56,453 nt of DNA, taken from NCBI RefSeq assembly GCF_947495565.1, contig NZ_CANLZM010000018.1, positions 1 through 56,453 on the forward strand, given 5' to 3'. Below, one piece after another: positions 26,033-35,680 of the stretch. Position 1 is the stretch's first letter. Each line of letters starts with the position of its first letter. This DNA comes from an uncultured Pontibacter sp. (GTDB lineage Bacteria; Bacteroidota; Bacteroidia; Cytophagales; Hymenobacteraceae). Position numbers and translations under genes: made by a program. The notes under the pieces are model-generated. The model did no database searches, had not been told where the DNA came from, and saw only the letters and a list, made by a program, of their open reading frames with translations.

Positions 26033-26896
26033 ATGTTGAAAATAAATACGATATATATTTCATACTTTATACTATTTCTTACACTTATTGCCAAACATGA
26101 AGTTTCAGATTTAGCGTCTAAAATACAGCAAAAAAGCGAAGTGCTGCCTGAGCAACTTTATTCGCTTTATTTGCCACGCATGGAGTTTCAGAAAGTAAAT
26201 TCATCAACCAATTCCATAATTTTTGAGGAAACCTTTGAAGGTGAAAAGCCTCTCTCTAGCATTGTAGGAATTCAGACTGCAACTCCGCATAGTTACCAGT
26301 TAGTAACAAACCCGGTTTTCAGGGGCAGCAAAGCAGGAAAATTAGAACTTCGGCACAATGACCCTATGGTCCATAATGGTACCAGGGCAGAACTGTTTGT
26401 TACTGACCGACCTACAAACAAAGAGAGATGGTATAGTTTTGCGGTTTACTTCCCATCCGAAAAGTATGCATGTGATGCCTCTAGTGAGGTAATCAGCCAA
26501 TGGTGGCAAACTGCCCACAGTACGCAAGCTACATCGCTGCGTGTGCGGGAGGACAGACTTATACTTAGAACTGGCTCTGACCCGGATCTGCTGCAGGAAA
26601 TAGACTTAGGCCCTTTGTTAAAAGACAGTTGGCAAGAGTTTGTATTCCATTTTGTACACTCTGATGGTGGCGATGGCCTGATAGAGATCTGGAGAGACGG
26701 GAGGAAAATCCTTACGCAAAAGGGAGGAAATATGTATAAACTAGACCTACCTTACTGGAAGCTAGGTCTATACAAAGCTAAGTGGAATAAAAGCGAAACA
26801 GATACAAAACTTCGTGTCTTATACTTGGATAACATACGTGTTGGCAGCGAACATGCAGGATTAAATATTATGCAAACTATTAATGAGGCTCCATAA
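26033..26896 (+). CDS. Polysaccharide lyase-like secreted protein (paralogue)
   Basis: 287 residues. The N-terminus MLKINTIYISYFILFLTLIA is a signal peptide or membrane anchor without an obvious lipobox. The lyase-like domain (~60-285) matches the 22365-23510 protein closely: FEETFEGEKPLSS, GTRAELFVT, EVISQWWQTAHSTQATSLRV, DSWQEFVFHFVHSDGGDGLIE and YLDNIRVGSEHAG. It lacks that protein's P/E/S spacer and basic tail and uses ordinary AT-rich codons. It starts 50 bases after the WcaJ-like gene and may be co-transcribed. Its position inside the biosynthetic locus suggests it acts on the exported polymer; the substrate is unknown. Confidence 0.82.
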   Translation: MLKINTIYISYFILFLTLIAKHEVSDLASKIQQKSEVLPEQLYSLYLPRMEFQKVNSSTNSIIFEETFEGEKPLSSIVGIQTATPHSYQLVTNPVFRGSKAGKLELRHNDPMVHNGTRAELFVTDRPTNKERWYSFAVYFPSEKYACDASSEVISQWWQTAHSTQATSLRVREDRLILRTGSDPDLLQEIDLGPLLKDSWQEFVFHFVHSDGGDGLIEIWRDGRKILTQKGGNMYKLDLPYWKLGLYKAKWNKSETDTKLRVLYLDNIRVGSEHAGLNIMQTINEAP

Positions 26897-27061
26897 CTTC
26901 TTTTTGCTTGAAGTACAGATTTTAGGGAAAAAGTAAAATTATTTAGTACTATAAAAATAATATTTAGACATATTTTTACCTATTTTTTTCGTATTGAAAA
27001 TATGCACTAATATATCAACCCAGTACTAAAAAGACGTATCACTGATCTTAAATGATTTCCC

Positions 27062-28039
27062 ATGACATGGAGCGCTAGAAATATATTCACCTGGTTTGTA
27101 GCTAACTTGTTGATTATAGGTGGATTTGTACGGAGGGCCAAGAAACGAGCTATGAAAGGAGAGTTCATCTTACCGGTTTATTTTCATAACCCCACTAAAA
27201 AAGAGTTTGAAGGGTGTGTGAAATGGCTTAAAAACAACGGGTTCACTTTTCTAAGTATGGCTGACCTGAATGAAATCAGGCAAAAAAATCTTCCGCTGCC
27301 AAAGGGGGGAGTGCTGCTAACCCTGGATGATGGTTGGCAGTCTAATGAGAGCAACGTAATAGAGGTTGCCAATAAATACAAGGTGCCGGTATCAATATTT
27401 GTGTCCTCAGAACCTGTAGAAGACGGTGTTTATTGGTGGACTTACCTTGAAACTGCCGCAAAGTATAACAAAGGTCTTCCACCAAAATCCTTGTTGAAAA
27501 AAGCATCCAACGTAGAACGTATTTCTATACTACAAAACATAAAGAATGAAATCACGCTGCCGCGAGAAGCTTTAACGGTTGATCAGGTTAAAAAAGCATC
27601 TGAATCTGAGTATGTTACTATTGGCGGCCATACGCATACACACCCTATACTAATCAATTGTAAAGATGATGAGCTTTACGCTGAGTTAAGTCTGTCTAAA
27701 GAGAAGTTGGAAGCTTGGACGGGCAAAAACATACATTATTTTGCTTACCCAAACGGAGACTATGGAATACGAGAAATAAATGCCCTGTCCGAACTTGACT
27801 ACAAGCTAGCGTTTACCTGTGAGCCAAAGTACCTTACAAAGAGTATATTGAACAGCAACTTTGAATTACCGCGATTTGGTCTGTTGGAGGGCGCCTCGCT
27901 GGCAGAAAATATCTGCAGAATGTTAGGAGTCTGGAAACCGCTGATGCTTAAATTTATGTATCCCAAGCGCAGGCTGTCTGTGGATCCACAGACTACTACA
28001 GTGTCAAGCAGGCCAAAATCCGAAATGATGGCGCTTTAA
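27062..28039 (+). CDS. Polysaccharide deacetylase (NodB-like)
   Basis: 325 residues. A short hydrophobic N-terminus (FTWFVANLLIIGGFV) may anchor it. The NodB homology domain shows LLTLDDGWQSNESNVI (metal-binding Asp in motif 1), GGHTHTHPILI (metal-binding His pair, motif 2) and YFAYPNGDYG (motif 3). It would remove acetyl groups from N-acetylhexosamine residues of the polymer or its precursors. It lies between a lyase-like gene and a FemAB/CelD-type acyltransferase, which suggests a small modification sub-cluster. The start ATG 27062 is the first in frame. Confidence 0.88.
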   Translation: MTWSARNIFTWFVANLLIIGGFVRRAKKRAMKGEFILPVYFHNPTKKEFEGCVKWLKNNGFTFLSMADLNEIRQKNLPLPKGGVLLTLDDGWQSNESNVIEVANKYKVPVSIFVSSEPVEDGVYWWTYLETAAKYNKGLPPKSLLKKASNVERISILQNIKNEITLPREALTVDQVKKASESEYVTIGGHTHTHPILINCKDDELYAELSLSKEKLEAWTGKNIHYFAYPNGDYGIREINALSELDYKLAFTCEPKYLTKSILNSNFELPRFGLLEGASLAENICRMLGVWKPLMLKFMYPKRRLSVDPQTTTVSSRPKSEMMAL

Positions 28040-28071
28040 ATAACTTCTGTAACAATAATTTATCGGGTTGT

Positions 28072-28102
28072 TGCTGGTACCCTTTCCAGCTCTATACCAG
28101 CA
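28072..28102. terminator. Weak hairpin after the deacetylase gene
   Basis: TGCTGGTA (28072-28079) pairs with TACCAGCA (28095-28102). There is no T-run, so termination is uncertain. Confidence 0.3.
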
Positions 28103-28188
28103 CATCTTCAATGGCATGTTAGTATTTTACCATATAAAATATCAACTGAATTGCTTGTAGCCTTTCATCAAATTAAAAAATCTTAGTT

Positions 28189-29889
28189 ATGTATAAAAAC
28201 CTTACTAATGAGTTAACCTTAGAAGTAGAAAGTACATCTGCAACTGAGCTTTTAGTTGGAGATGAGGTATTACAATTGATGTCAGATCAAAACTTTATCG
28301 AGGCTTGGCACGCACTTTATGGGGATTGTGAGTGGGCAACAGTGTTTCAGAGTCCAGAGTTTGTAAGTGTGTGGTACCAGACATTTCATCATAAAAACTT
28401 GCCCATACTTGTGAAAGAGGAGCAGGGAGGGAAACTCACCGGCTTACTGACATTAGCTAAAAATGTGCAAGGCTTGGGCATTACGGCTGCCGGAGGCTGG
28501 GATGCTTACTACCATACCTGGCTTTGCAGCAAAAGTGACGAGGATAGATTTATAAAAAATGCTTTATCTAAGGTAAGAGAGGGTTTTAAGGGGCAGAAAA
28601 TCATGTTTAAATATATTCCACCTAAAACACCTCTTAATTGGTTGCAGGATGACCCTGAGTGGAATAGCCGCTATGTTATGCGTGAGTTCAAGCGCCCGGT
28701 TATGAATTTCCAAGATCCTGAGGCAACAAAGCTGTTTAAAAAGAAACAGTTTAGGGAAAATCGTAATCGCTTAAAACGACTTGGAGAATTAAAATTTGAA
28801 AAGATTGTAGTGCTGGATGAGTTTAAAGCTGTGCTGGACGAACTTATTATTCAGTTTGATTTTAGAAAAGGTGCGACGCTTAACAAAATCCCTTTTAAAA
28901 ATAACCCTGTTAAAAAGGAGTTCCTTCTTGCGCTATTTGAGCAAGGCATACTTCATGTAACAGTCTTAAAGCTTAACGATGAAATCATTGCCTCATTAGT
29001 GGCTACAGAAGGTAAAAATAAGTGGGTGCACGGTGCGGGTATCAATACGCATTCTCCTTTCTATGCAAAGTACTCGCCAGGCTACGTCATTATGGTAATG
29101 TTGGAGCAGCTACTGTTTGAAGAAGGTTATGCAGCTTTTGATTTAACGCCTGGTGGTCACGCTTATAAAGAAAGACTTGCAAACTCACATGATCAGTTGT
29201 ACGAGCTCTGTATTACAAGTAAATGGCATGCCTATACGACACGTTTTTTTTATGATTATTTAAAAAAGGCTAGCATGTACGGCTTGTCAAGGGCAGGCAT
29301 AAACCCAAAGCTGCTCAGAAGCAATGTTGAAAGAAAACTTCTTCTTAAAAAGGAGCAATTAAAGCTGGCTAAGTATAATGGTTATAGAAGTTTAGTCAGA
29401 GATAAAAATACGCAGAACTTAGGAAAGCAGATAGAGGTTTACAGAGTTGACGCAAGTGCTTTGGGTGAGACTATGCCTGTAAGGAGAAACTGTTTAAACA
29501 GCTTGCTGCAGTATAAGGCTAAAGGTGCCCAATTAACAAGGTGGGAATTTTTGGAGGGTGCCATGATGCGTTTTGAAAGTGGTGAGGAATCCTACACCTG
29601 GCTGAAAGACGGGCAATTACAATTATGCTTATGGGTAAACTATACTTCTAAAACTGGCTTTGAAAAAAATGATGGGGCAGTAGCAGTTAAGTTCGAAAAC
29701 ATCTACTGTAATCCTGAGAATACAAAAGACTTACCTGCTTTTATTGCAGCCGTATCCAGAGAAATAATAACTAAAACTGGCAAGCAAAACTACTATATCA
29801 CTGTTAACGCGCATGATAATTTGCTAGTGCAGTCTTTTGAACAAATCGGAGTTAATACAGCATCTCTTTCTGTTGAAACAAGCATTTAA
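28189..29889 (+). CDS. FemAB/CelD-type acyltransferase with a second C-terminal half (paralogue 1)
   Basis: 566 residues. Residues ~25-350 match CelD/BcsL-type GNAT proteins: FQSPEFVSVWYQTF, LPILVKEEQGGKLTGLLTLA, NRLKRLGELKFEKI, IASLVATEGKNKWVHGAGIN and AAFDLTPGGHAYKERLA. The remaining ~200 residues (MPVRRNCLNSLLQYKA, WEFLEGAMMRFESGEESYTW) recur in two other proteins of this locus and may be a second GNAT-like fold. It probably transfers an acyl or aminoacyl group to the polysaccharide or its lipid-linked precursor. It is the only one of the three paralogues on the plus strand. Confidence 0.8.
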   Translation: MYKNLTNELTLEVESTSATELLVGDEVLQLMSDQNFIEAWHALYGDCEWATVFQSPEFVSVWYQTFHHKNLPILVKEEQGGKLTGLLTLAKNVQGLGITAAGGWDAYYHTWLCSKSDEDRFIKNALSKVREGFKGQKIMFKYIPPKTPLNWLQDDPEWNSRYVMREFKRPVMNFQDPEATKLFKKKQFRENRNRLKRLGELKFEKIVVLDEFKAVLDELIIQFDFRKGATLNKIPFKNNPVKKEFLLALFEQGILHVTVLKLNDEIIASLVATEGKNKWVHGAGINTHSPFYAKYSPGYVIMVMLEQLLFEEGYAAFDLTPGGHAYKERLANSHDQLYELCITSKWHAYTTRFFYDYLKKASMYGLSRAGINPKLLRSNVERKLLLKKEQLKLAKYNGYRSLVRDKNTQNLGKQIEVYRVDASALGETMPVRRNCLNSLLQYKAKGAQLTRWEFLEGAMMRFESGEESYTWLKDGQLQLCLWVNYTSKTGFEKNDGAVAVKFENIYCNPENTKDLPAFIAAVSREIITKTGKQNYYITVNAHDNLLVQSFEQIGVNTASLSVETSI

Positions 29890-30227
29890 CCTCTACCCAC
29901 AAAGATGCTAGTGGCGGTAAATGACTTTTTCCGCATAATCTTAACAATTCCCTTATAATTTCCTCCTTAAAATGGGCATGATACTGCTTCTTTAGGAGTG
30001 AAAACAGCCTATATTTTCTAAAAGCAGGACTCCCTGAAGATAGTGCATCCTCAACTAAAAAGTACAAAGTTGCCTCATGCTTTCTAATTGAGGATGCTAT
30101 GGTAATTAATTTTACTGCTGACCTGCTGCAGCATGTTCATTTTTGGGTAACTATTTTAATCTGAGGCATATTAAAGGAGAGGGTAAGGGACGTATGGGTA
30201 TAAAATCTTATTTAAAATTTTAGAGGT
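29890..30227. other. Intergenic region between converging genes
   Basis: 338 bases between the plus-strand acyltransferase and the minus-strand asparagine synthase. A 71-codon minus-strand frame (29852-30067) overlaps the acyltransferase end and resembles nothing known to me. No convincing terminator hairpin was found. Confidence 0.45.
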
Positions 30228-32060
30228 TTAATCAATAAAGGTTCTGAACCATAGCTCCAGGTGAACCCATTTCCATATCTCCTTGGCTATGTTTGCTTCG
30301 CCAGATAAATGTTCTTCATACTTTTGAAGCGCGACTTCAGGATCAATAAGATTTCTGTTTTTGAAGGATTCACTTTTAAGTATGTCTTTAACTGTAGCCT
30401 GCCATTTAGGCTCTCTGAACCATTCATCCTGGGGGGTGCCAAAACCAATTTTGTCCATCCTCATTCTGATTTTATCAGGCAGAATTCCTTTCATGGCTTC
30501 TCTAAGTATGTATTTGGTGATGCCGTTGCGAATGGCCCAGGTTTCTGAACTTGCCAAGGTTCTCTCCACAAGGCGGTAGTCTAGAAACGGAACCCGGGCT
30601 TCTAAAGAGAAATGCATAGAGTTCATGTCTTCCCATTTTAAAAGATGCTCCAGCTTATTTTCAAAGTGGTCTAGCAAGGAGTCTTTCAGCGTGTTGGAGC
30701 CATACAGGCTTCCGGCAATAGAGTTTGATGTGCTATACCTTTCAATAAAATCTCCTTTCAAGTATCCTTTTTCACCGACGCGTACGGATGTTTTAATGTT
30801 CTCAGGCAATAAAAAGTATACAAACGATTTGATGCCGTACAAGCTTCGGTGGTTGTTCAGGTATTGGTACATCTCACCGCCTAGCCTGCCGATTCTGGCA
30901 GTTCTTAAGAGGTCTTTAAAAAAGAAACCGAAAAAATAATGATAGCCGGCAAGCTCTTCGTCGGCTCCTTGCCCGTCTAGGGTTACCACCACTTTATCTT
31001 TTGCTAACTCCATAACCTTATATTGGGCGTAAGGCGAGGTAGAAGGTATGGGCTCTGCATGCGCCTTAACAAACTGTATTAAATCTGCTCCCAAAGTCTC
31101 CGCATCAGGGTGCGTATAATGCATGTTCTGCAGGTAAGGCTTAAACTCATGTATAAACTCCTTCTCATCCCCAACCTGCCCGTTTTGATAAACCGCAGAA
31201 AAAGTGTTTAGATCAGTTTTGTTAAATTCTTTAAGAAGAGTCGCGACAATGCTGGAAGAATCCAGGCCACCGCTAAGGCAAACACCAACCGGCACATCGC
31301 TCCTCAGGCGCAGCCCTATAGAAGAAGTTAACAGGTCTCTGTATTCTTCCGGGTCCCGGAAGGCCTTTGCTTTTGCTACACTGTCACGCAGGTCGTACCA
31401 CTTGTTAATTGTAATACTGCCTGCGTTTACCATTAGCTTCATGCCGTGCTGCAGCTTTTTAACTTCTTCAAAGAATGTCTCTTGCGTTTGGTCGGTTCTG
31501 TTAAAAGCGAGGTAATCGAATATACTTTGGTAATTAGGCGTCGGCTTTGAGTCTAAAAGGCTTAGCAGGGGAGGGATTTCGGAGCAGAAAGCAAAGAAAT
31601 CCTGGTTTTGGATATAATAAAAAGGTTTGATGCCAAAGCGGTCTCGGCAGGCGAATAATGTTTTTTCTTTTCGGTCATAAACTGCAAATGCCCACATGCC
31701 GTTAAAGCGGTGCATGCATTCCTCACCCCAGTTAATGTAAGCCTGGAGCAGTACCTCTGTATCCGTTTTAGTCTTGAATACAATTCCCTGCTCTTGCAGC
31801 TCCTCACGTAACTCAACATAGTTAAAGATCTCACCATTAAATACCAGCGCATACCTATCGTCAGCAGATAGCATCGGCTGATGGCCATCCGGTGAAAGAT
31901 CAATGATGCTGAGCCTGACAAAGCCCAAACCTGTGGCATTTTCTATAAATAAACCTTCGTCATCTGGTCCACGGTGTTTCATTTGCTGCATCATGGTGCG
32001 CAGCGACACTTCTTTAGGGCTGTTTTCGTCAAAACGGATGATTCCTGCTATTCCACACAT
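30228..32060 (-). CDS. asnB: Asparagine synthase (glutamine-hydrolysing) family amidotransferase
   Basis: 610 residues. The N-terminal class II glutaminase domain has Cys2 as nucleophile (MCGIAGIIRF), MKHRGPDDEG and LVFNGEIFNYVELREEL. The synthetase domain has the PPi loop CLSGGLDSSSIVATL, DGQGADEELAGYHYF and SLEARVPFLDYRLVE. The family moves ammonia from glutamine to an AMP-activated carboxyl group. Inside capsule loci such enzymes often amidate uronic acids or other sugar carboxyls rather than making asparagine (inference). It is the last gene of the minus-strand run, 61 bases after a FemAB-like gene, and both may decorate the same polymer. Confidence 0.9.
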   Translation of the reverse strand: MCGIAGIIRFDENSPKEVSLRTMMQQMKHRGPDDEGLFIENATGLGFVRLSIIDLSPDGHQPMLSADDRYALVFNGEIFNYVELREELQEQGIVFKTKTDTEVLLQAYINWGEECMHRFNGMWAFAVYDRKEKTLFACRDRFGIKPFYYIQNQDFFAFCSEIPPLLSLLDSKPTPNYQSIFDYLAFNRTDQTQETFFEEVKKLQHGMKLMVNAGSITINKWYDLRDSVAKAKAFRDPEEYRDLLTSSIGLRLRSDVPVGVCLSGGLDSSSIVATLLKEFNKTDLNTFSAVYQNGQVGDEKEFIHEFKPYLQNMHYTHPDAETLGADLIQFVKAHAEPIPSTSPYAQYKVMELAKDKVVVTLDGQGADEELAGYHYFFGFFFKDLLRTARIGRLGGEMYQYLNNHRSLYGIKSFVYFLLPENIKTSVRVGEKGYLKGDFIERYSTSNSIAGSLYGSNTLKDSLLDHFENKLEHLLKWEDMNSMHFSLEARVPFLDYRLVERTLASSETWAIRNGITKYILREAMKGILPDKIRMRMDKIGFGTPQDEWFREPKWQATVKDILKSESFKNRNLIDPEVALQKYEEHLSGEANIAKEIWKWVHLELWFRTFID

Positions 32061-32121
32061 ATTTGTTATAGTTTGGGTTAATATAAATCTGTAAAGGGTT
32101 ATGGAGCGGTGATGCTATTTT

Positions 32122-33858
32122 CTAAAGCCGAAGTTTTGCTATACTTGTCTGCGTAGGTAATGCCTTTGCTTGTGTTAGACCGTTTTTGGCAAGCGAAGTA
32201 TAAAGAGCGCTGTTGTTGCTATTTTTAAGAAGGTAGATGTCTTGGTGTACTTTACCGGCAGCCGCTACAGCGGTAAGTATGAACTCGTCTAATCGATTCT
32301 GCACTTGCAAGCATGTATGGTATCCATAAAGGATTACCGCGTCTGCAGGCAGCTCCTGATCAAATTCAACAGAGGTTTTCAGAGCCTTTTGGTTACTTTC
32401 CCAGCACCAGCCAAGGAGGCAATTATTTTCAGACCATGAATAGCAATGCTGTCCCTGCTCAAAACGATTCATAGCCTCTGCCAGAAACTCCCACTTAGTT
32501 GTCAATGAATTTGTTGGCTTGTACAGCAGAAGATCACTTAAGCTGTCTCTATGGAGTGTGATGTTAGTTGAAGTAGTAACCGCAGAATGGTTCAGCTTTA
32601 AAACCGTCTGCTTGCTCTTGGCTTTGATCTTATGAATATTTTGTTGCAGCCACAGTGACAACCCTTTAGATTTTAGTAAATTGGCTTTTTGTTTTAACAG
32701 TTCTGACTCGTGTTTAAAACGTCTCAGCTTCTCTCTTTGCAAACCTGTTTTAGGTAATTTCTTTTTCAGATACTCGTTTAGTTTATACTTCAGCTTATGT
32801 TTTAACCAGCTGTTTTGGCCGCAGATGGTAAGTTCTGTTGCAGTACAAAAGTCTGTTGCCAAGGTTTCTTTATAAGGGTCTGAGCCGGGCGTAAGATCAA
32901 ACACTTTCATGCCTTCTGCCGCGAGCAGATTGCCAAGCATCAGAAAATGAAGTATGCCCGGAGAGTGTTTGGCATGGAACGGGGAGTGCGTATTTATACC
33001 TTGCAAATGCAGCCAGCTTTTACCTGTAAAACCTACGTTAGAGGCTATAATTGTTTCATCTACCTTAAGAACAGTTGCATGAAGCAGGTCCTGTTTATAT
33101 AATTCTAAAAGAAAGTTTTTTCTAAATGGATCTTCCTGAAAAGCACACTTATCATACATCGCTCCTTTGCGGAAGTCGCTTTGGATGGCCAGTTCCCCTA
33201 AAACATTGCTGAACTCATTAGCATCAGTCAATCTCTCAAACTTCAGCTCACCCAGTCTTTTAAGGCGGTTAATCTTTTCCCGTCTGTTTTTCTTTTTTAA
33301 CTCTTGCGCTATCTGGGCTCTGTCAATCAATAGCAGGGGTTGGGGCACATCTCTGCGGATACAGAACTTGCTCCAATAGTTGTGCTTTAAAGTCCAGGAC
33401 AGCGGTGCCCCTTCTGGTATGTATTTTAAGCTGATCTTGCTGTTGGGGTAGTGCTGGCGCAGCTTTTTAAGTGCCTGTAGTATAAATAAATCAGCATTTG
33501 ATTTAGCAGAAAGCCATACCTGGTACTCTGCCTGATTTGCGCCGGCGCCAATTATGTTCCTTCTTTCATCTAACGCTAAGGTCAGAAGCCCTGCCAGTTT
33601 TCCTTTAGAAATATACTTTATAAGAAGGGGCTGATAAGCGGTATGATAGTGTTTGTACCACGTAACCACAAACTCCGGGCTTTGAAAAACAGTTGACCAG
33701 GGGCAGTCAGTGTACAAATCCTCCCAACCGGCTATAAGGTTTGCATCTGAAATCTGCTGCAGCACTTCATGGCCTTTATAGATCGAAACAACATCATGCT
33801 CCTGCTGCAGATCTCTCTGGGCTTGAGCCGAAATAGTTAGTGGCATAAAGTCAGACAT
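32122..33858 (-). CDS. FemAB/CelD-type acyltransferase with a second C-terminal half (paralogue 2)
   Basis: 578 residues from ATG 33858 (MSDFMPLTIS); an alternative ATG at 33924 would overlap the upstream gene by 14 bases. It has the same layout as its paralogues: FQSPEFVVTWYKHYH, GKLAGLLTLALDE, NRLKRLGELKFERL, FTGKSWLHLQGINTHSP and VFDLTPGSDPYKETLA, then a C-terminal part with RDSLSDLLLYKP and WEFLAEAMNRFEQGQHCYSW. It lies between asnB and paralogue 3 on the same strand and is probably co-transcribed with them. Donor and acceptor are unknown. Confidence 0.8.
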   Translation of the reverse strand: MSDFMPLTISAQAQRDLQQEHDVVSIYKGHEVLQQISDANLIAGWEDLYTDCPWSTVFQSPEFVVTWYKHYHTAYQPLLIKYISKGKLAGLLTLALDERRNIIGAGANQAEYQVWLSAKSNADLFILQALKKLRQHYPNSKISLKYIPEGAPLSWTLKHNYWSKFCIRRDVPQPLLLIDRAQIAQELKKKNRREKINRLKRLGELKFERLTDANEFSNVLGELAIQSDFRKGAMYDKCAFQEDPFRKNFLLELYKQDLLHATVLKVDETIIASNVGFTGKSWLHLQGINTHSPFHAKHSPGILHFLMLGNLLAAEGMKVFDLTPGSDPYKETLATDFCTATELTICGQNSWLKHKLKYKLNEYLKKKLPKTGLQREKLRRFKHESELLKQKANLLKSKGLSLWLQQNIHKIKAKSKQTVLKLNHSAVTTSTNITLHRDSLSDLLLYKPTNSLTTKWEFLAEAMNRFEQGQHCYSWSENNCLLGWCWESNQKALKTSVEFDQELPADAVILYGYHTCLQVQNRLDEFILTAVAAAGKVHQDIYLLKNSNNSALYTSLAKNGLTQAKALPTQTSIAKLRL

Positions 33859-33910
33859 AAGTATGTTATATATGTAGGTATTGATAGCGGCTGGGGTATC
33901 GTGATGGGGT

Positions 33911-35614
33911 TTATATTTGAGCATCTGTAAAGCCTGCCTCTTTTATACTTCTAAGCGTTGCTTTATCATCTGCTTCACAGTAAGCAATTAGTTGTTTGTC
34001 TGCTATATCCCTTGCTGCTTGGCTGATAACCGCTGTAAGAAAAGTATGAAGTTTGCCTTTAGCAGCTGGATAGCAGTAAATGTGGTGCAGTGCCGCTACG
34101 CCATCTGGTTCCGTAAAATCCTCTTTTGCTTTAGAAGTGTTAGCGCCGCCTATCCACGCACAAGCCATCAAACAATCATCATCAACCCAGGTATAGGAAT
34201 GCGCACCGCTTTCAAACCGCTGCATAGCATCTTCCATGAACTCCCAGCGTGAAATTTCGCCTTTAGCCGAAGTATAGCACAGCAAGTCGTTTAAGCTGTC
34301 TCGCTGTATGGCCAAGGCTGTTGTTGTATTTGCCAGTCTTACCAACCTGAATTTAGAGATAGGTTTCTGAGAGCCGATAATGTTCGATAGCTGTTCTTTT
34401 AGGAGCGTTTTAACTCCTGCTTTAAGTGCGCTCCGGAGCAGATACTTTCGCTTTTCGATAGCAAGCTCAAAAGTCATCGGTCTTTTACCAGCTTTTATCA
34501 GACGAATGTGCAGCTTCTTTTTTATGTATTTTTTTAAGCGAAAAGTAGGGTTAGGCGTTATTATAAGTGTATGTACAATGTCGTGAATGGTGGCAAAGCG
34601 TTCTTTATACTCATCTCCGCCAGGTGTTAAATCAAAAACTTCTATACCTTCCTGAGCTAAACTTTGGCCGAGATGCAGGAAGTGGAGTATGCCCGGTGAG
34701 TGTTTTGCATAGAAAGGAGAATGGGTGTTAACGCCCTGCAGGTGAACCCAGTTTTTGCCAGCTACAGCCACCATAGAAGCTATGATTTCCTCACCAACTT
34801 TTAAAATGGTGGCATGCAGTAAACCCTGCCTAAACAACTCCACCATAAATTTGAACTTCTGAGGCTTGTCTCTGAACTGGTTCTTGTTGAACATGCAGCC
34901 TTGCCGAAAGTCAAATTGCAAAGTCAACTCCTTTAAAGCTTCTGTAAATTCACGTGTATCCGATAATTTTTCAAACCGAACCTCTCCTAAGCGTTTAAGG
35001 CGGTTATACTTGGTTTTAAATTGATTCGTGATTTTGAATACCTTCTTAGCATTGGGGTCGCGTAAGTCAAGCAGCGGCCTTTTATGCGACTGCACCACGC
35101 ACATGCTTTTCCACTTAGGATCTGAGATAGACCAGTTTAATGGAGCCAAAGGTGGAATAAACCGGAAAAGGATATTGGCTTTAGGAAAACACTTCATCAT
35201 CTCTGACAGGGCGCTTTTGATGAATTGCTCTCCGTAGGTATGTGTAGCCATCCAACACTGGTATTCCGCTTCATACTCTCCGGCACCAACAATATTTATA
35301 CTTTTATTTTCAAAATCAGGGATGGCTGAGCCGCAAATTGAGATAGCCATGGTTAATAAGCCGCTGAGTTTGCCTGCGTGTTCAGATTTTACCAACAACG
35401 GCAGGTAATCTCCTTTAAACACATTGTACCACGTTGTTACAAAGCCTCTACTTTGGAAAGCAGTGGCCCACTCACATTGCTGGTAAAGCTCATCCCATTC
35501 TTGTTTAAACCTGTCATTAGATATAAGATTAAGTACTTCCTCTCCAACTAGTAACGCTATATGACTTGTTTCCTCAGCGGTGTTTCCAGCCTTATGGTTT
35601 AGGTTTTGAGTCAT
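33911..35614 (-). CDS. FemAB/CelD-type acyltransferase with a second C-terminal half (paralogue 3)
   Basis: 567 residues. N-terminal half: FQSRGFVTTWYNVFKG, GKLSGLLTMAISI, NRLKRLGEVRFEKL, FDFRQGCMFNKNQF, NWVHLQGVNTHSPFYAKHSP and VFDLTPGGDEYKERFAT. C-terminal half: QRDSLNDLLCYTSAKG and WEFMEDAMQRFESGAHSYTW. It is closest in pattern to paralogue 2, its immediate neighbour, so a tandem duplication is likely. Three copies in one locus suggest several distinct acyl or aminoacyl decorations, or acceptor positions, on the same polysaccharide (inference). Confidence 0.8.
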   Translation of the reverse strand: MTQNLNHKAGNTAEETSHIALLVGEEVLNLISNDRFKQEWDELYQQCEWATAFQSRGFVTTWYNVFKGDYLPLLVKSEHAGKLSGLLTMAISICGSAIPDFENKSINIVGAGEYEAEYQCWMATHTYGEQFIKSALSEMMKCFPKANILFRFIPPLAPLNWSISDPKWKSMCVVQSHKRPLLDLRDPNAKKVFKITNQFKTKYNRLKRLGEVRFEKLSDTREFTEALKELTLQFDFRQGCMFNKNQFRDKPQKFKFMVELFRQGLLHATILKVGEEIIASMVAVAGKNWVHLQGVNTHSPFYAKHSPGILHFLHLGQSLAQEGIEVFDLTPGGDEYKERFATIHDIVHTLIITPNPTFRLKKYIKKKLHIRLIKAGKRPMTFELAIEKRKYLLRSALKAGVKTLLKEQLSNIIGSQKPISKFRLVRLANTTTALAIQRDSLNDLLCYTSAKGEISRWEFMEDAMQRFESGAHSYTWVDDDCLMACAWIGGANTSKAKEDFTEPDGVAALHHIYCYPAAKGKLHTFLTAVISQAARDIADKQLIAYCEADDKATLRSIKEAGFTDAQI

Positions 35615-35680
35615 ACTGATATAAGCTAAGCTTGATTTGAAGAATAAGTTTGTTTGTTTTTCAAATAGGCAGAAGAATTA

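Noticed and set aside
29852..30067. 71-codon minus-strand open frame after the first FemAB-like gene
   Set aside because: It overlaps the end of a well-supported gene, has no family resemblance and no supporting signals.
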